A stretch of DNA of 64,000 nucleotides from Mobiluncus massiliensis. Its GTDB lineage: Bacteria; Actinomycetota; Actinomycetes; Actinomycetales; Actinomycetaceae. Positions 10,528 to 18,384 of the stretch are shown piece after piece. The stretch lies in the NCBI RefSeq assembly GCF_949769255.1, contig NZ_OX458329.1, positions 868,001 through 932,000 on the forward strand, read 5' to 3'. The notes beneath the pieces were generated by a model. That model searched no databases. It worked only from the letters and a program-made list of their open reading frames with translations, and was not told the DNA's origin. The translations under genes and the position numbers were made by a program. Numbering within the stretch: position 1 is the stretch's first letter; each line of letters opens with the position of its first letter.

Positions 10528-10636
10528 TGTATTGCCCCTTTTGACCTGGTTTCTATCTGAATACTTACATGCAAATGCCATTTTAGGGCCTAGGATACTC
10601 TTCGAGCTTGTGACAGACCGGAAGGTAACAAATTGG

Positions 10637-10666
10637 TTAACTTTTTTTCGGCGCTTCTACTAAAGT
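10637..10666 (+). promoter_or_regulatory. Candidate promoter of the garA-ftsR operon
   Basis: TTAACT (10637-10642), 18 bp, TAAAGT (10661-10666). A 5-bp-arm inverted repeat TCTAC-TAAA-GTAGA overlaps the -10 region. The start codon at 10698 has a strong ribosome binding site AAAGGAGG at 10685-10692, so this transcript is leadered. Confidence 0.4.
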
Positions 10667-10697
10667 AGAGATACCAAGATTTTTAAAGGAGGACGAA

Positions 10698-11144
10698 GTG
10701 TCGGAAACGAATCCAGGACCGGATCCTACTGAAACTGCAGTTTTTGGAGCTATCGGCAGTATTACTGAAACGGAACCAGAACTGGGTAAGCGAGTTTTGT
10801 CCTCCGCTGACGAGGAGGCCGTAGCGGCACTGCCTGCAGGTTCGGCACTGCTCATCGTGCAGCGTGGCCCTTCCGCGGGGGCGCGTTTCCTGCTCGATAC
10901 TGACCGCATTACCGCCGGCCGGCATCCGAAGTCAGATATTTTCCTTGATGATGTGACGGTTTCTCGCCGGCACTGCGAGTTTATCCGTCAAGAAAACGGT
11001 TACCTGGTTCGCGATGTCGGCTCACTCAACGGTACCTATATTGACCGGGAAAGAGTGGAGTCTCACCTGCTGACACCGGGGGAGGAAGTCCAGATTGGCA
11101 AGTTTCGATTGGCTTACTACCCGGCGGTGAATTTTAAGCAATGA
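10698..11144 (+). CDS. garA: GarA/OdhI-type FHA-domain signalling protein
   Basis: A 148-residue protein with an N-terminal tail carrying PTETAVF (Thr11, Thr13), equivalent to the ETTSVF phospho-threonine motif of GarA, then an FHA domain from about residue 50 (GARFLLD, ITAGRHPKSDIFLDD, VSRRHCEF, VGSLNGTYIDRE). In mycobacteria and corynebacteria such proteins, phosphorylated by Ser/Thr kinases of the PknB/PknG type, switch 2-oxoglutarate dehydrogenase and glutamate metabolism. It is cytosolic. The GTG start has a strong ribosome binding site. It overlaps the following MerR gene by 4 nt. The gene order FHA then MerR matches Rv1827-Rv1828. Only one threonine pair context is conserved, so the kinase specificity is inference. 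Confidence 0.88.
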   Translation: MSETNPGPDPTETAVFGAIGSITETEPELGKRVLSSADEEAVAALPAGSALLIVQRGPSAGARFLLDTDRITAGRHPKSDIFLDDVTVSRRHCEFIRQENGYLVRDVGSLNGTYIDRERVESHLLTPGEEVQIGKFRLAYYPAVNFKQ

Positions 11145-11878
11145 ATCAGGCAGCCCGAAAAGTCAATGACGTTGACGGTTCGTGGCCTCCAGAGGTAAGC
11201 CATGAGCCGACTATGTCCATTGGACGAGTACACGAGATTATCGTGAAGGAATTTCCTTCGGTATCTCAGGCTAAACTGCGCAATTTTGAGAAGCACGGGA
11301 TTGTTTGCCCGGCCCGGATGTCCAACGGTTACCGCGGTTACTCCCTGGCCGATTTAGAGCGCATTCGCTATGCCCTGAAAGCTCAGCGTGACAGTTACTT
11401 GCCGCTGAATCAGATTGGCGAAAATTTGCGGCTCTTGGATTTGGGGGAGGAGCCTCTCCCGGTGCAGCCGGTCATGCGGGTTGTGGCTTCGGAGGGCCAG
11501 GTGCGTCTGCCGAACCATTCCCGCATCTCGTTGCGAGATCTACTGGTTTATACCGGTGCTTCTGAGGAGCTGTTGGAAAAAGCGGTCAATGCCAAGCTGA
11601 TTACCCCGGATTTTTCCTCCAGGTTTTCTTCCGGTGCGGTCGCGGTGGTACAGGCCTTGGAAGTCTTAGAGAAACAGGGTATCGAGCCGCGGAATTTACG
11701 CTCCGTTTACTCGGCTGTCAACGCAATTTTGGATTTGATTGACCGGGTGGTGGCTCCGGAACGGCAAAAGAACAACGCCGCCGCCAAGGATCGTGCCCAG
11801 GTGCGGGCGGTAGAACTTTCGGCGCAATTGCAGGCTTTAGCCGAGGCTTTGCTGGCTGTCGGAGTCGACGAGCTGTAG
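11141..11878 (+). CDS. ftsR: MerR-family regulator, FtsR/Rv1828 type
   Basis: A 245-residue protein with an N-terminal MerR winged helix from about residue 25 (MSIGRVHEIIVKEFPSVS, KLRNFEKHGIV, SNGYRGYSLADLERIRYAL, RDSYLPLNQI) and a long C-terminal helical part ending in a likely dimerisation coil rich in Ala, Gln and Leu. It matches FtsR of Corynebacterium and Rv1828 of Mycobacterium, regulators linked to ftsZ and cell division. It has no cysteine cluster, so it is not a metal sensor. Translationally coupled to garA by a 4-nt overlap. Target genes cannot be told from the window. The symbol rests on family resemblance and synteny. Confidence 0.82.
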   Translation: MNQAARKVNDVDGSWPPEVSHEPTMSIGRVHEIIVKEFPSVSQAKLRNFEKHGIVCPARMSNGYRGYSLADLERIRYALKAQRDSYLPLNQIGENLRLLDLGEEPLPVQPVMRVVASEGQVRLPNHSRISLRDLLVYTGASEELLEKAVNAKLITPDFSSRFSSGAVAVVQALEVLEKQGIEPRNLRSVYSAVNAILDLIDRVVAPERQKNNAAAKDRAQVRAVELSAQLQALAEALLAVGVDEL

Positions 11879-11890
11879 GCCTTCGCCACC

Positions 11891-11914
11891 GGGGAGGTAA
11901 CTGTTTGTCTCCCC
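11891..11914 (+). terminator. Candidate weak hairpin after ftsR
   Basis: GGGGAG (11891-11896) pairs with CTCCCC (11909-11914) around a 12-nt loop, 13 bp after the ftsR stop. There is no T-run, so factor-independent termination is doubtful. Confidence 0.3.
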
Positions 11915-11918
11915 ACCT

Positions 11919-11947
11919 ACCTTGCACTTAAACTTTAAGTGCAAGGT
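11919..11947. repeat. Perfect 29-bp palindrome (14-bp arms, 1-nt centre)
   Basis: Arms 11919-11932 (ACCTTGCACTTAAA) and 11934-11947 are exact reverse complements around a C at 11933. It sits between two MerR-family genes, upstream of the second. It could be an operator or a bidirectional hairpin. The half-sites are long for a MerR operator, so the owner is unknown. Confidence 0.85.
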
Positions 11948-11963
11948 TTGGGCGCGCCGCGCA

Positions 11964-12003
11964 TTAGACCACGTTTCTATGGTGCATAATCTAAAATAGA
12001 AAC
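11964..12003 (+). promoter_or_regulatory. Candidate promoter with 8-bp-arm operator before the second MerR gene
   Basis: TTAGAC (11964-11969), 17 bp, TAATCT (11987-11992). GTTTCTAT (11973-11980) and ATAGAAAC (11996-12003) form an inverted repeat spanning spacer and -10, the place MerR-type regulators usually bind. Autoregulation by one of the two neighbouring MerR proteins is a reasonable inference. Confidence 0.45.
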
Positions 12004-12023
12004 ACACTTGAACGGAGGTTGCC

Positions 12024-12590
12024 TTGGAAAAGCCAAGCAAGTCTGGAGTACCGCAGATAAAGCAGGGGATGCTGTTTGGTGAAACCCTGCCGGTCATCGA
12101 CGAAGAAACCGGTTTTCGCGGACCGACTGCCTGCAAGGCAGCCGGAATCACTTATCGCCAGCTCGACTACTGGGCGCGCACCGGTTTGGTTGAGCCGTCC
12201 GTGCGCAACGCCCGCGGTTCGGGCTCGCAGCGTCTCTATTCTTTCCGGGACTGCCTGTTGCTCAAGGTCGTGAAGCGCCTGCTGGATACCGGCGTTTCGC
12301 TACAACAGATTCGCGTGGCCGTAGCAACCTTGTCCAAGATGGGGGTAGAGGACCTGGCGGGGATTACCCTCATGAGCGATGGCGCTTCGGTTTACGCATG
12401 TACTTCACAAGACGAAGTCATCGACTTGGTACAGGGCGGCCAGGGTGTGTTTGGTATTGCAGTGGGACGCGTCTGGCACGAAATTGAGGGTGAGCTGGCG
12501 CAGCTGCCTGTAGAGAACATCAATGACGACAACGTGGTAGTTCACGATGAATTGGCAGAGCGTCGCGCACGCCGCCGCCAAGTCAGCTAA
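12024..12590 (+). CDS. MerR-family regulator, Rv1830 type
   Basis: A 188-residue protein with a TTG start at 12024, supported by GGAGG (12014-12018) 5 nt upstream and by the absence of a better start. The MerR helix-turn-helix is visible (FRGPTACKAAGITYRQLDYWARTGLV...GSQRLYSFRDCLLLKVVKRLL), followed by a regulatory region (GVSLQQIRVAVATL) and an acidic then arginine-rich tail (ERRARRRQVS). It matches the second MerR gene of the mycobacterial garA locus (Rv1830), linked there to DNA replication and growth control. The DUF151 bifunctional nuclease gene usually lying between the two MerR genes is absent here. A strong terminator follows. Confidence 0.85.
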   Translation: MEKPSKSGVPQIKQGMLFGETLPVIDEETGFRGPTACKAAGITYRQLDYWARTGLVEPSVRNARGSGSQRLYSFRDCLLLKVVKRLLDTGVSLQQIRVAVATLSKMGVEDLAGITLMSDGASVYACTSQDEVIDLVQGGQGVFGIAVGRVWHEIEGELAQLPVENINDDNVVVHDELAERRARRRQVS

Positions 12591-12600
12591 CAGATTTTTT

Positions 12601-12633
12601 CGCGCTCACCAGCGCGGTGCCAAAACTTTGGCA
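12601..12633. repeat. Two adjacent small inverted repeats
   Basis: CGCGCT-CACC-AGCGCG (12601-12616) and TGCCAAA-AC-TTTGGCA (12618-12633) follow each other directly after the second MerR gene and just before its terminator. The first is preceded by a T-run. Role unknown. Confidence 0.6.
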
Positions 12634-12639
12634 TGACAG

Positions 12640-12686
12640 TGTCCCGGTCGGAGGTTAGGGAGATGCGTTCCGACCGGGACATTTTT
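12640..12686 (+). terminator. Rho-independent terminator after the second MerR gene
   Basis: A 13-bp perfect stem, TGTCCCGGTCGGA (12640-12652) with its complement at 12669-12681, loop of 16 nt, followed by TTTTT at 12682-12686. Confidence 0.85.
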
Positions 12687-12740
12687 GCACACGTATTGCG
12701 AGGGGATTGAGCGCAATATCACTGACATACGCAAAATGAC

Positions 12741-12754
12741 ATAATATATATTAT
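12741..12754. repeat. 14-bp A+T palindrome upstream of rbpA
   Basis: ATAATATATATTAT is a perfect palindrome about 65 bp upstream of the rbpA -35. It could be an operator or simply an easily melted stretch. Confidence 0.5.
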
Positions 12755-12805
12755 CGGATTGCAGTGACCCGGCGAGAGAACACTACCAACGCTGCGGCAC
12801 CGCTC

Positions 12806-12859
12806 TTGAGCAAAAATCCCCTAAATCGGTTAGAATAAACCGCTAAGCAAACAAGGAGG
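12806..12859 (+). promoter_or_regulatory. rbpA promoter and ribosome binding site
   Basis: TTGAGC (12806-12811), 19 bp, TAGAAT (12831-12836), then a strong ribosome binding site AAGGAGG at 12853-12859, 8 nt before the GTG at 12868. The spacer is longer than the usual 17 bp. Confidence 0.5.
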
Positions 12860-12867
12860 CACTAATC

Positions 12868-13218
12868 GTGGCTGATCGCGCACTACGCGGGATGCGTATG
12901 GGTTCCAATTCTCTTGAGTCCGAAGAAGGCGTCGTTTTTGTAGAGCGCCAAAACGTGGACTACACCTGCCCGGAAGGACACGCTTTCGATATTCCCTTCG
13001 CGATTGACGCTGAGGTACCAGACGCCTGGGATTGCCCGATTTGCTCCAAAACCGCGGTACGAAACGGCGTGGAAGACTTCCAAGAAGAAAACACCGCTAA
13101 ACCGCAGCGCAACCACTGGGAGCATCTCATTGAACGGCGCACCGAGGAAGAGCTCCAGATTCTGTTAGACGAGCGCTTGGAGGCTTTGCGCTCCGGCCGG
13201 CGGCACTACGGACGTTAA
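12868..13218 (+). CDS. rbpA: RNA polymerase-binding protein RbpA
   Basis: A 116-residue RbpA, the actinobacterial transcription factor that binds the beta' subunit and the housekeeping sigma factor and stabilises open complexes. Visible parts: N-terminal tail with RGMRMGSNSLESEEG, the zinc core with CPEGH and CPIC, and the C-terminal sigma-interacting helix HLIERRTEEELQILLDERL. The GTG start at 12868 has an excellent ribosome binding site. It is monocistronic, with convergent ppm1 downstream; the 54-bp convergent gap shows no clear terminator. Placement is strong evidence that the host is an actinobacterium. Confidence 0.96.
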   Translation: MADRALRGMRMGSNSLESEEGVVFVERQNVDYTCPEGHAFDIPFAIDAEVPDAWDCPICSKTAVRNGVEDFQEENTAKPQRNHWEHLIERRTEEELQILLDERLEALRSGRRHYGR

Positions 13219-13272
13219 AGCTCTCTCTGTTTCGTTATGACGTGTTTTCTCTCCTAGAAAAATGACATAACA

Positions 13273-14019
13273 TTACGCCTGTTTGCGCAGTTCCCGTATC
13301 CGCCACTTGGCGACTTCTAGGAACGCTTCCTTGATGATTGACCCGCTCATTTTCGAAGTTCCTGCCCGGCGCTCCACAAAAGTGATGGGCACTTCCACAA
13401 TCTTGCCCCCCGCCCGGCGCGTCCGCCAGGTCATCTCGATCTGGAAACCATACCCTTTTGATTCAATGACGTAACGTTGCAGTAAACGATTTAGGAAATC
13501 GACCCGGTAGACCCGAAAACCTGCTGTCGTGTCGGCTACGTCCAACCTCAGCACCGCATTGACATAAAAACTGCCCGCCCGACTCAGCAGCTGGCGCGAC
13601 CTCGACCATCCCGCAGTCGCTCCCCCGCGCCGCCAGCGCGAACCGATGACCAGGTCGGGACGACCGCTACCGTGAGCTAGGGCCAACAAACGCGGTAAAT
13701 CTGTGGGCTGGTGCGAACCGTCGGCATCGAATTCCCCCACCCAGGTAAATCCCTGGTCGTCCGCCCAGGCAAACGCCGCTAAATACGCCGGCCCCAAACC
13801 TTCCTTGCCCGCCCGGTGCAACACGTGAAGCTGCGGGCGGTCCGCGGCCAACGCGTCTGCCAGCTGACCCGTACCGTCAGGCGAGTTATCATCCACGATG
13901 AGGATGTGAATCCCCGGTGCTTGGGCCAAAACTTCCCCGATAATCCATTCCAAGTTTTCCCGTTCGTTATAAGTCGGGATGGCGATAACGGTTTTCGCAT
14001 TGAGATTAGTGTTTTCCAC
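13273..14019 (-). CDS. ppm1: Polyprenol monophosphomannose synthase (GT2)
   Basis: A 248-residue GT2 glycosyltransferase without membrane helices. It has VIAIPTYNERENLEWII at the N-terminus, VDDNSPDGT, the metal-binding EFDADGSH, VIGSRWRRGG and GYGFQIEM. This is the dolichol-phosphate-mannose-synthase family; in actinobacteria Ppm1 makes polyprenyl-phosphomannose, the mannose donor for lipoglycans and protein O-mannosylation at the membrane. GTG start. It overlaps lnt by 14 nt. In Mycobacterium tuberculosis the two activities are fused in one protein; here they are separate but tightly coupled, supporting a common role in lipoprotein and glycoconjugate maturation. Confidence 0.93.
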   Translation of the reverse strand: MENTNLNAKTVIAIPTYNERENLEWIIGEVLAQAPGIHILIVDDNSPDGTGQLADALAADRPQLHVLHRAGKEGLGPAYLAAFAWADDQGFTWVGEFDADGSHQPTDLPRLLALAHGSGRPDLVIGSRWRRGGATAGWSRSRQLLSRAGSFYVNAVLRLDVADTTAGFRVYRVDFLNRLLQRYVIESKGYGFQIEMTWRTRRAGGKIVEVPITFVERRAGTSKMSGSIIKEAFLEVAKWRIRELRKQA

Positions 14020-15601
14020 GTTTCCAACTTTCTGTCAGAGCTAATAAAACTTGCAAAACCGCAGCCAGAACCACCAATACCAGCGATCCCAGCCCGAGCA
14101 GTCCACCGATGACGGTGGCGGGTGTAGTTCCGCTGCGTAGGGGAATGTCCGTAACGAAACTGCCGGCCGTAAAGTTCGGAATGACCCGGCCTGCAATCTG
14201 GCCGTGAGCATCAATCCGAGCGGTGGAATCCATGGTGGATACTTGAATAGTGTCCAAACCATGTTCGGCGGCGCGAAAGCGGGCGATGGCGAGTTGCTGG
14301 TCAGCTTCATCGGAAGAACCAAAGAACGAATTCGATGTCGGCACGTAGATGAAGTTCGCGCCGGTCACCGCTTGGCGCACCAGGTCATCATCGGCAATCT
14401 CGTAACAAATCGGGCTGGCCAAACGCGCATCTCGACCGGACAGCGAGACCTCGAGCTGGGCAACGCTTTCGCCAGCAACCAGATCCGTGGGAACCAGGGC
14501 GGCGAAAGTAGGAATGACAGTTGCAAAGAACTTGCGCCAGGGCAGGTACTCGCCGAAAGGAACCAGGTGTTTCTTGGCGTAAGTGTCTCGGGCCTCCCCG
14601 TTTTCCCACACCAAGATGGTGTTCTGCAGGGAAGTGGTGTCAACTTCTTTCCCGGCAAGGCTGGCGACCCCCGGTCCGCGCGGCCCGGCACCCAACGTTC
14701 CGGTGATGAGTGGAGCCTGGAAGGCTGCGGTGACTTCGTTCACCAGCGAGGCGGCACGAGGGCTGGTGCGCGGATCCACGTCTGCCGCGTTTTCTGCCCA
14801 TAACACCACGTCGACGTGTTGAGCCGTCCGGTGACGCAAACGTAGAGACTCATCCACGTGGTTTTGCAGAACTTCATAGCGTTTTCCGAATGCTGTTTGC
14901 GGGTCACGGCCCGGCGTATTGCCTTGGACTGCTGCAGCCGTGACATGCCCGGTAATCTCAGGCAATGCGGGGTGTACCAAGGTGGGGAAAACGATAGCAG
15001 CCACCAGGGCGGCCAGCGACACAATTCGTAGGATCAAGCCGCGGTGTCGGCCCAGAAATTCCAGCGCGGCGGCGGCAATGAACACGCAGACCCCGCTGAC
15101 CAGCGCACTGCCGCCCCACGGCGCCCACGCTAACAGCGGGGTATCAACCAGGGCAAAAGCAAGTTTTGACCAGGGAAAACCCCCGAAAGGTAGCAGGGCA
15201 CGCAGCTGTTCCACCCCGACCCAAGCCAGCGGCGCCCAAACCAGCCGCGCCAGCCCAAACAAACGGGGAAACCGCGGGATGGCCTGTTCCCCGCGCACCC
15301 ACACTTGTGCAAAGAAACAGATAAACAGCGTCTCGAGAAGGGTCAAGGCAATCCACGGCAGGGACGAACCGGCGGAAACCCCGGTCCAGGTCAACTGCGG
15401 ACCGAAAAAACCGAGCCCCCATACTGCGGACACCAACAGAACCCGGCGCCCAAGTTTGCCGCTCCTATACTGCCAGCGCAAAGTGCCCAGCAGAATCATG
15501 ACGGAAGGAATGAGTAACGGCCACAGGTTCCAGTGCGGGAAAGCGAGAGCTCCGGCCACTCCCCCTAAGAAAGCCAGGGGCAGAGCTATCAGAAGTCCCA
15601 C
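14006..15601 (-). CDS. lnt: Apolipoprotein N-acyltransferase
   Basis: A 531-residue membrane enzyme adding the third acyl chain to lipoproteins. The N-terminal 200 residues hold about six hydrophobic segments, the middle is a nitrilase-like domain, and a last helix follows near the C-terminus. The catalytic triad is visible: Glu in LWAENAADVDPR, Lys in AKKHLVPFGEYLPW and Cys in SPICYEIAD. The ATG at 15601 overlaps the helY stop by 13 nt and its own stop overlaps ppm1. The window encodes at least two likely lipoprotein substrates (ribY-like and the sugar-binding protein). Confidence 0.94.
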   Translation of the reverse strand: MGLLIALPLAFLGGVAGALAFPHWNLWPLLIPSVMILLGTLRWQYRSGKLGRRVLLVSAVWGLGFFGPQLTWTGVSAGSSLPWIALTLLETLFICFFAQVWVRGEQAIPRFPRLFGLARLVWAPLAWVGVEQLRALLPFGGFPWSKLAFALVDTPLLAWAPWGGSALVSGVCVFIAAAALEFLGRHRGLILRIVSLAALVAAIVFPTLVHPALPEITGHVTAAAVQGNTPGRDPQTAFGKRYEVLQNHVDESLRLRHRTAQHVDVVLWAENAADVDPRTSPRAASLVNEVTAAFQAPLITGTLGAGPRGPGVASLAGKEVDTTSLQNTILVWENGEARDTYAKKHLVPFGEYLPWRKFFATVIPTFAALVPTDLVAGESVAQLEVSLSGRDARLASPICYEIADDDLVRQAVTGANFIYVPTSNSFFGSSDEADQQLAIARFRAAEHGLDTIQVSTMDSTARIDAHGQIAGRVIPNFTAGSFVTDIPLRSGTTPATVIGGLLGLGSLVLVVLAAVLQVLLALTESWKRGKH

Positions 15602-18039
15602 GTCACCACTCCCCGCTTGACTTGGTTGATGACGCTGCGGAATTTCGTGTGCAGGGCCGGATTGAGATTCAGTTTGCGCAGCTGGTCAGCGAGGTCAATG
15701 ACCTGGCGGATAACCCGCACGAAGTCCCCGGCGCTCATGCCGGTCAGTTCCAGACACTGCCCGAGGTTGGCGTCCCGCGCCCAGGCCACGACCCCGGGCA
15801 GCAAATCCGTTTCCAACGGCGGGTAGGCCTCGAGGTAGTGTTCTTGCTGCAGGGTGGCGATTTCAAAGTTAATCCGCGCCATCGATTCCAAGGCCGCGGC
15901 CAGGCTGGGGGAAGCCTCGGCGGGAATCAAGCGAGACAATCCTCCGGTGCGATTTTGCGCCAGGCACACAGAGAGCGCCCCGGCCAAATCCGCCACATTC
16001 AAATCATCGAAAACGCCGCGGCGCAAACATTCCACGACCAATAAATCCCGCTCGTTATACACCGATTGCAGCATGGTACCGGCATCACGCAGACGGAAAT
16101 CATCATCAACGTAGTCCAGTTCCCGCAATACTTGACAGGTTTGGTCCAGTTGCCGAGCCAGGGACTTGGTGCGGTTTTCAATCCTCTGGCGAGTCATCTG
16201 GGCTGATTCCCGATTTTTCGCGGCCTGACGGGCTTTCACCAGGTGTTTGTCCCGATCGGGACAGCTGTAGACCGGGTGGGATTTCATCTGGGCGCGGGCC
16301 TGTTCGATAGCCCGGCGGTCGGCTTGCTGGTTCTCGGGGGTGTTTTCCCCACTGTGTCGCCGCTGTTTGGCCTGCTTTTCCGCTTTGGAAAGGGCGTTCA
16401 TCAAGTCCAGTAGCGCCAGTACGTCCCCGCGCTCACAGCTCGCCGCGCGTGCTTGATCCGCGGCCAATTCTTCAAACCGGCGCAGCTGTGAAAACAGTTT
16501 GCGCGAACTTCCCAACGCCACGTACTGGGCAAACGATTTTTCGACAGTTTCCTTCGCGCCCTCCAAGGTGGTGCGGGCCAGCAGGTTTACTGCCATGTTA
16601 AAGGTCGGGACGAAAGCTGAGTGCAGCGGGTAAGTTTGCTGACTGGCCAAGTTGGCCAGCAACTGCGGCGGATTCTTCACTTCCATCAGGGTCAGGGCGT
16701 ACCCCACCGAGTCAATCCCGCGGCGTCCGGCACGACCCGTGAGCTGGGTGTACTCCCCCGGCGTCAGGTTTGCGCGCTCCTGGCCGTTCCACTTGTTTAG
16801 TGATTCCAAGACGACGGTACGAGCGGGCATATTAATGCCGAGAGCCAGTGTTTCGGTCGCGAAGACCAGGCGAATCAGGCCTTTTGCGAACAAAGATTCT
16901 GTCAGCTGCTTTTGAATCGGCAGCAACCCGGCGTGGTGCGGAGCGATACCGGCGGCCAGGGTTTCCTCCCAGTTCGAAACGTCAATCGCGCTCAAGTCGC
17001 CCTGGCTGAAACCTGCCAGGTTCGTCTCGATCTCGATGCGAATCTGGTCGGCTTCCGGTTTGGTGGTGAAGCGCAAACCGGCGTCAAACACCTGCGCCGC
17101 CGCATCGTTGCAGCCCTGCCTGGAAAAGATAAACACAATCGCCGGAAGCAGGTCTTGTTGTTCCAGACTGCGCGCTACCGCGGGCCTGTCCGCGCGTATC
17201 CGGCGGGGCATGCGGCCGCGGCGCGGCATGACCTGCTGGGCGGCTTGCGCTAACAGAGCCCGGTTCAGATGTCCGCCCACCTCGCCTTTGGCGAACAGGG
17301 GCAGGATTTCTCCCGCGGCGCTGACCATAAAATGTTTCAACGGCACCGGCCGGACTGAGGTTGAAACAACTGTAGTGGGACCGCGCAGGGTCTGAAGCCA
17401 TTGAGCGAACACGTTAGCGTTGGAAATCGTGGCAGAGAGGGAAATGAGTCGTACGGACGCATCGAGGTGGATAATGATTTCTTCCCACACCGGCCCGCGG
17501 AAATGATCAGAGAGATAGTGGACCTCGTCCATAACGACATATCCCAAGTCAGCCAGCGGCGCGGCGGCATAAATCATGTTCCGCAGGACTTCTGTGGTCA
17601 TCACAATGATGGCGGCGTCGCCGTTTATCGCCGTGTCGCCGGTCAACAGCCCGACATTTTCCGCACCGAATAACTCCACCAGTTCCAGGTACTTTTGGTT
17701 AGATAAGGCTTTAATCGGTGTCGTGTAAAACAGGCGTTTGCCCTGGCGCAAAGCCAAGAAAATCCCATACAGGCCAACGATGGTTTTTCCGGCCGAAGTT
17801 GGGGCGCTGACCAGGACATCTTGCCCCTTATCGAGTACCTGGCAAGCCTCAATTTGAAAGTCGTCCAGGGGGAAATCGAACAGGGCTTGGAACTCGTAGA
17901 GTTCCGGAGATTGCTGGTTTGCTTTGAAAGCCTGATACCGCTGTGCAGGAGAGGGGTTGGCAGCGTCGGCAGCTTCCGTTTGCTCCAATCGCGCGGCGGC
18001 TTTCTGGCTTTCGCGGTAACGGTGACGTTTGGGACTCAT
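15589..18039 (-). CDS. helY: Ski2-like DEVH-box helicase HelY
   Basis: An 816-residue superfamily 2 helicase of the actinobacterial HelY group, related to Ski2/Mtr4 RNA helicases. Walker A APTSAGKT is at 79-86 and the DEVH box (MDEVHYLSD) near 174. SLSAT motif III, the C-terminal RecA domain (TETLALGINMPARTVV and QLTGRAGRRGID), a coiled basic insertion and a DSHCT-like C-terminus follow. Acts in the cytosol, probably in RNA processing or decay. It follows a small membrane protein gene by 12 nt and overlaps lnt. Ribosome binding site not obvious; the ATG at 18039 is accepted because the family starts near here. Confidence 0.93.
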   Translation of the reverse strand: MSPKRHRYRESQKAAARLEQTEAADAANPSPAQRYQAFKANQQSPELYEFQALFDFPLDDFQIEACQVLDKGQDVLVSAPTSAGKTIVGLYGIFLALRQGKRLFYTTPIKALSNQKYLELVELFGAENVGLLTGDTAINGDAAIIVMTTEVLRNMIYAAAPLADLGYVVMDEVHYLSDHFRGPVWEEIIIHLDASVRLISLSATISNANVFAQWLQTLRGPTTVVSTSVRPVPLKHFMVSAAGEILPLFAKGEVGGHLNRALLAQAAQQVMPRRGRMPRRIRADRPAVARSLEQQDLLPAIVFIFSRQGCNDAAAQVFDAGLRFTTKPEADQIRIEIETNLAGFSQGDLSAIDVSNWEETLAAGIAPHHAGLLPIQKQLTESLFAKGLIRLVFATETLALGINMPARTVVLESLNKWNGQERANLTPGEYTQLTGRAGRRGIDSVGYALTLMEVKNPPQLLANLASQQTYPLHSAFVPTFNMAVNLLARTTLEGAKETVEKSFAQYVALGSSRKLFSQLRRFEELAADQARAASCERGDVLALLDLMNALSKAEKQAKQRRHSGENTPENQQADRRAIEQARAQMKSHPVYSCPDRDKHLVKARQAAKNRESAQMTRQRIENRTKSLARQLDQTCQVLRELDYVDDDFRLRDAGTMLQSVYNERDLLVVECLRRGVFDDLNVADLAGALSVCLAQNRTGGLSRLIPAEASPSLAAALESMARINFEIATLQQEHYLEAYPPLETDLLPGVVAWARDANLGQCLELTGMSAGDFVRVIRQVIDLADQLRKLNLNPALHTKFRSVINQVKRGVVTWDF

Positions 18040-18051
18040 AGTTTCAGATGT

Positions 18052-18372
18052 TTACTGCCGCGGTGCCACCAAATCGTAGCTCGCCCAGCGGTCATGCGCG
18101 GCGTTCAGACGGCGCTGCTTGTTGGCTTTGCGAGCCTGCTTCACCTCGGCGCGAGACACCCGTGCCGCGCTCAAAGTTGCGGGGTCTCCCGTGGGTGCGG
18201 GCTTTCGGGCCGGTTCGCGAACCGACTCCGGGGTATCGTCGGCGGGCAGTTCTATGTCACGAACTGTCCGATAGAGATGTATCCCGCGATAAATAATCCA
18301 CACTGTAGTCGCCACAAAAATAATCACGGCGCAAATTACGGCGATGAGCCACACGATGCCCTGAACACTCAT
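18052..18372 (-). CDS. Small single-pass membrane protein, unknown function
   Basis: A 106-residue protein: one strong N-terminal membrane helix (GIVWLIAVICAVIIFVATTV), then a proline-rich acidic stretch and a strongly basic C-terminal region (EVKQARKANKQRRLNAA). I do not recognise a family. Topology suggests a short outside N-terminus and a basic cytosolic tail. It lies between pafBC and helY. The ATG is preceded by TAAGAT at exactly 6 nt, and the first three bases of that box are the pafBC stop codon. This suggests a private leaderless promoter on top of read-through from pafBC. Confidence 0.8.
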   Translation of the reverse strand: MSVQGIVWLIAVICAVIIFVATTVWIIYRGIHLYRTVRDIELPADDTPESVREPARKPAPTGDPATLSAARVSRAEVKQARKANKQRRLNAAHDRWASYDLVAPRQ

Positions 18373-18378
18373 AGCTCA

Positions 18379-18384
18379 ATCTTA
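18379..18384 (-). promoter_or_regulatory. -10 box overlapping the pafBC stop codon
   Basis: Minus-strand TAAGAT at 18384-18379, whose TAA is the pafBC stop, with 6 nt (TGAGCT) to the ATG at 18372. The same TGAGCT spacer follows TAGAAT at the yciI-like gene. No -35 of note. Confidence 0.5.
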
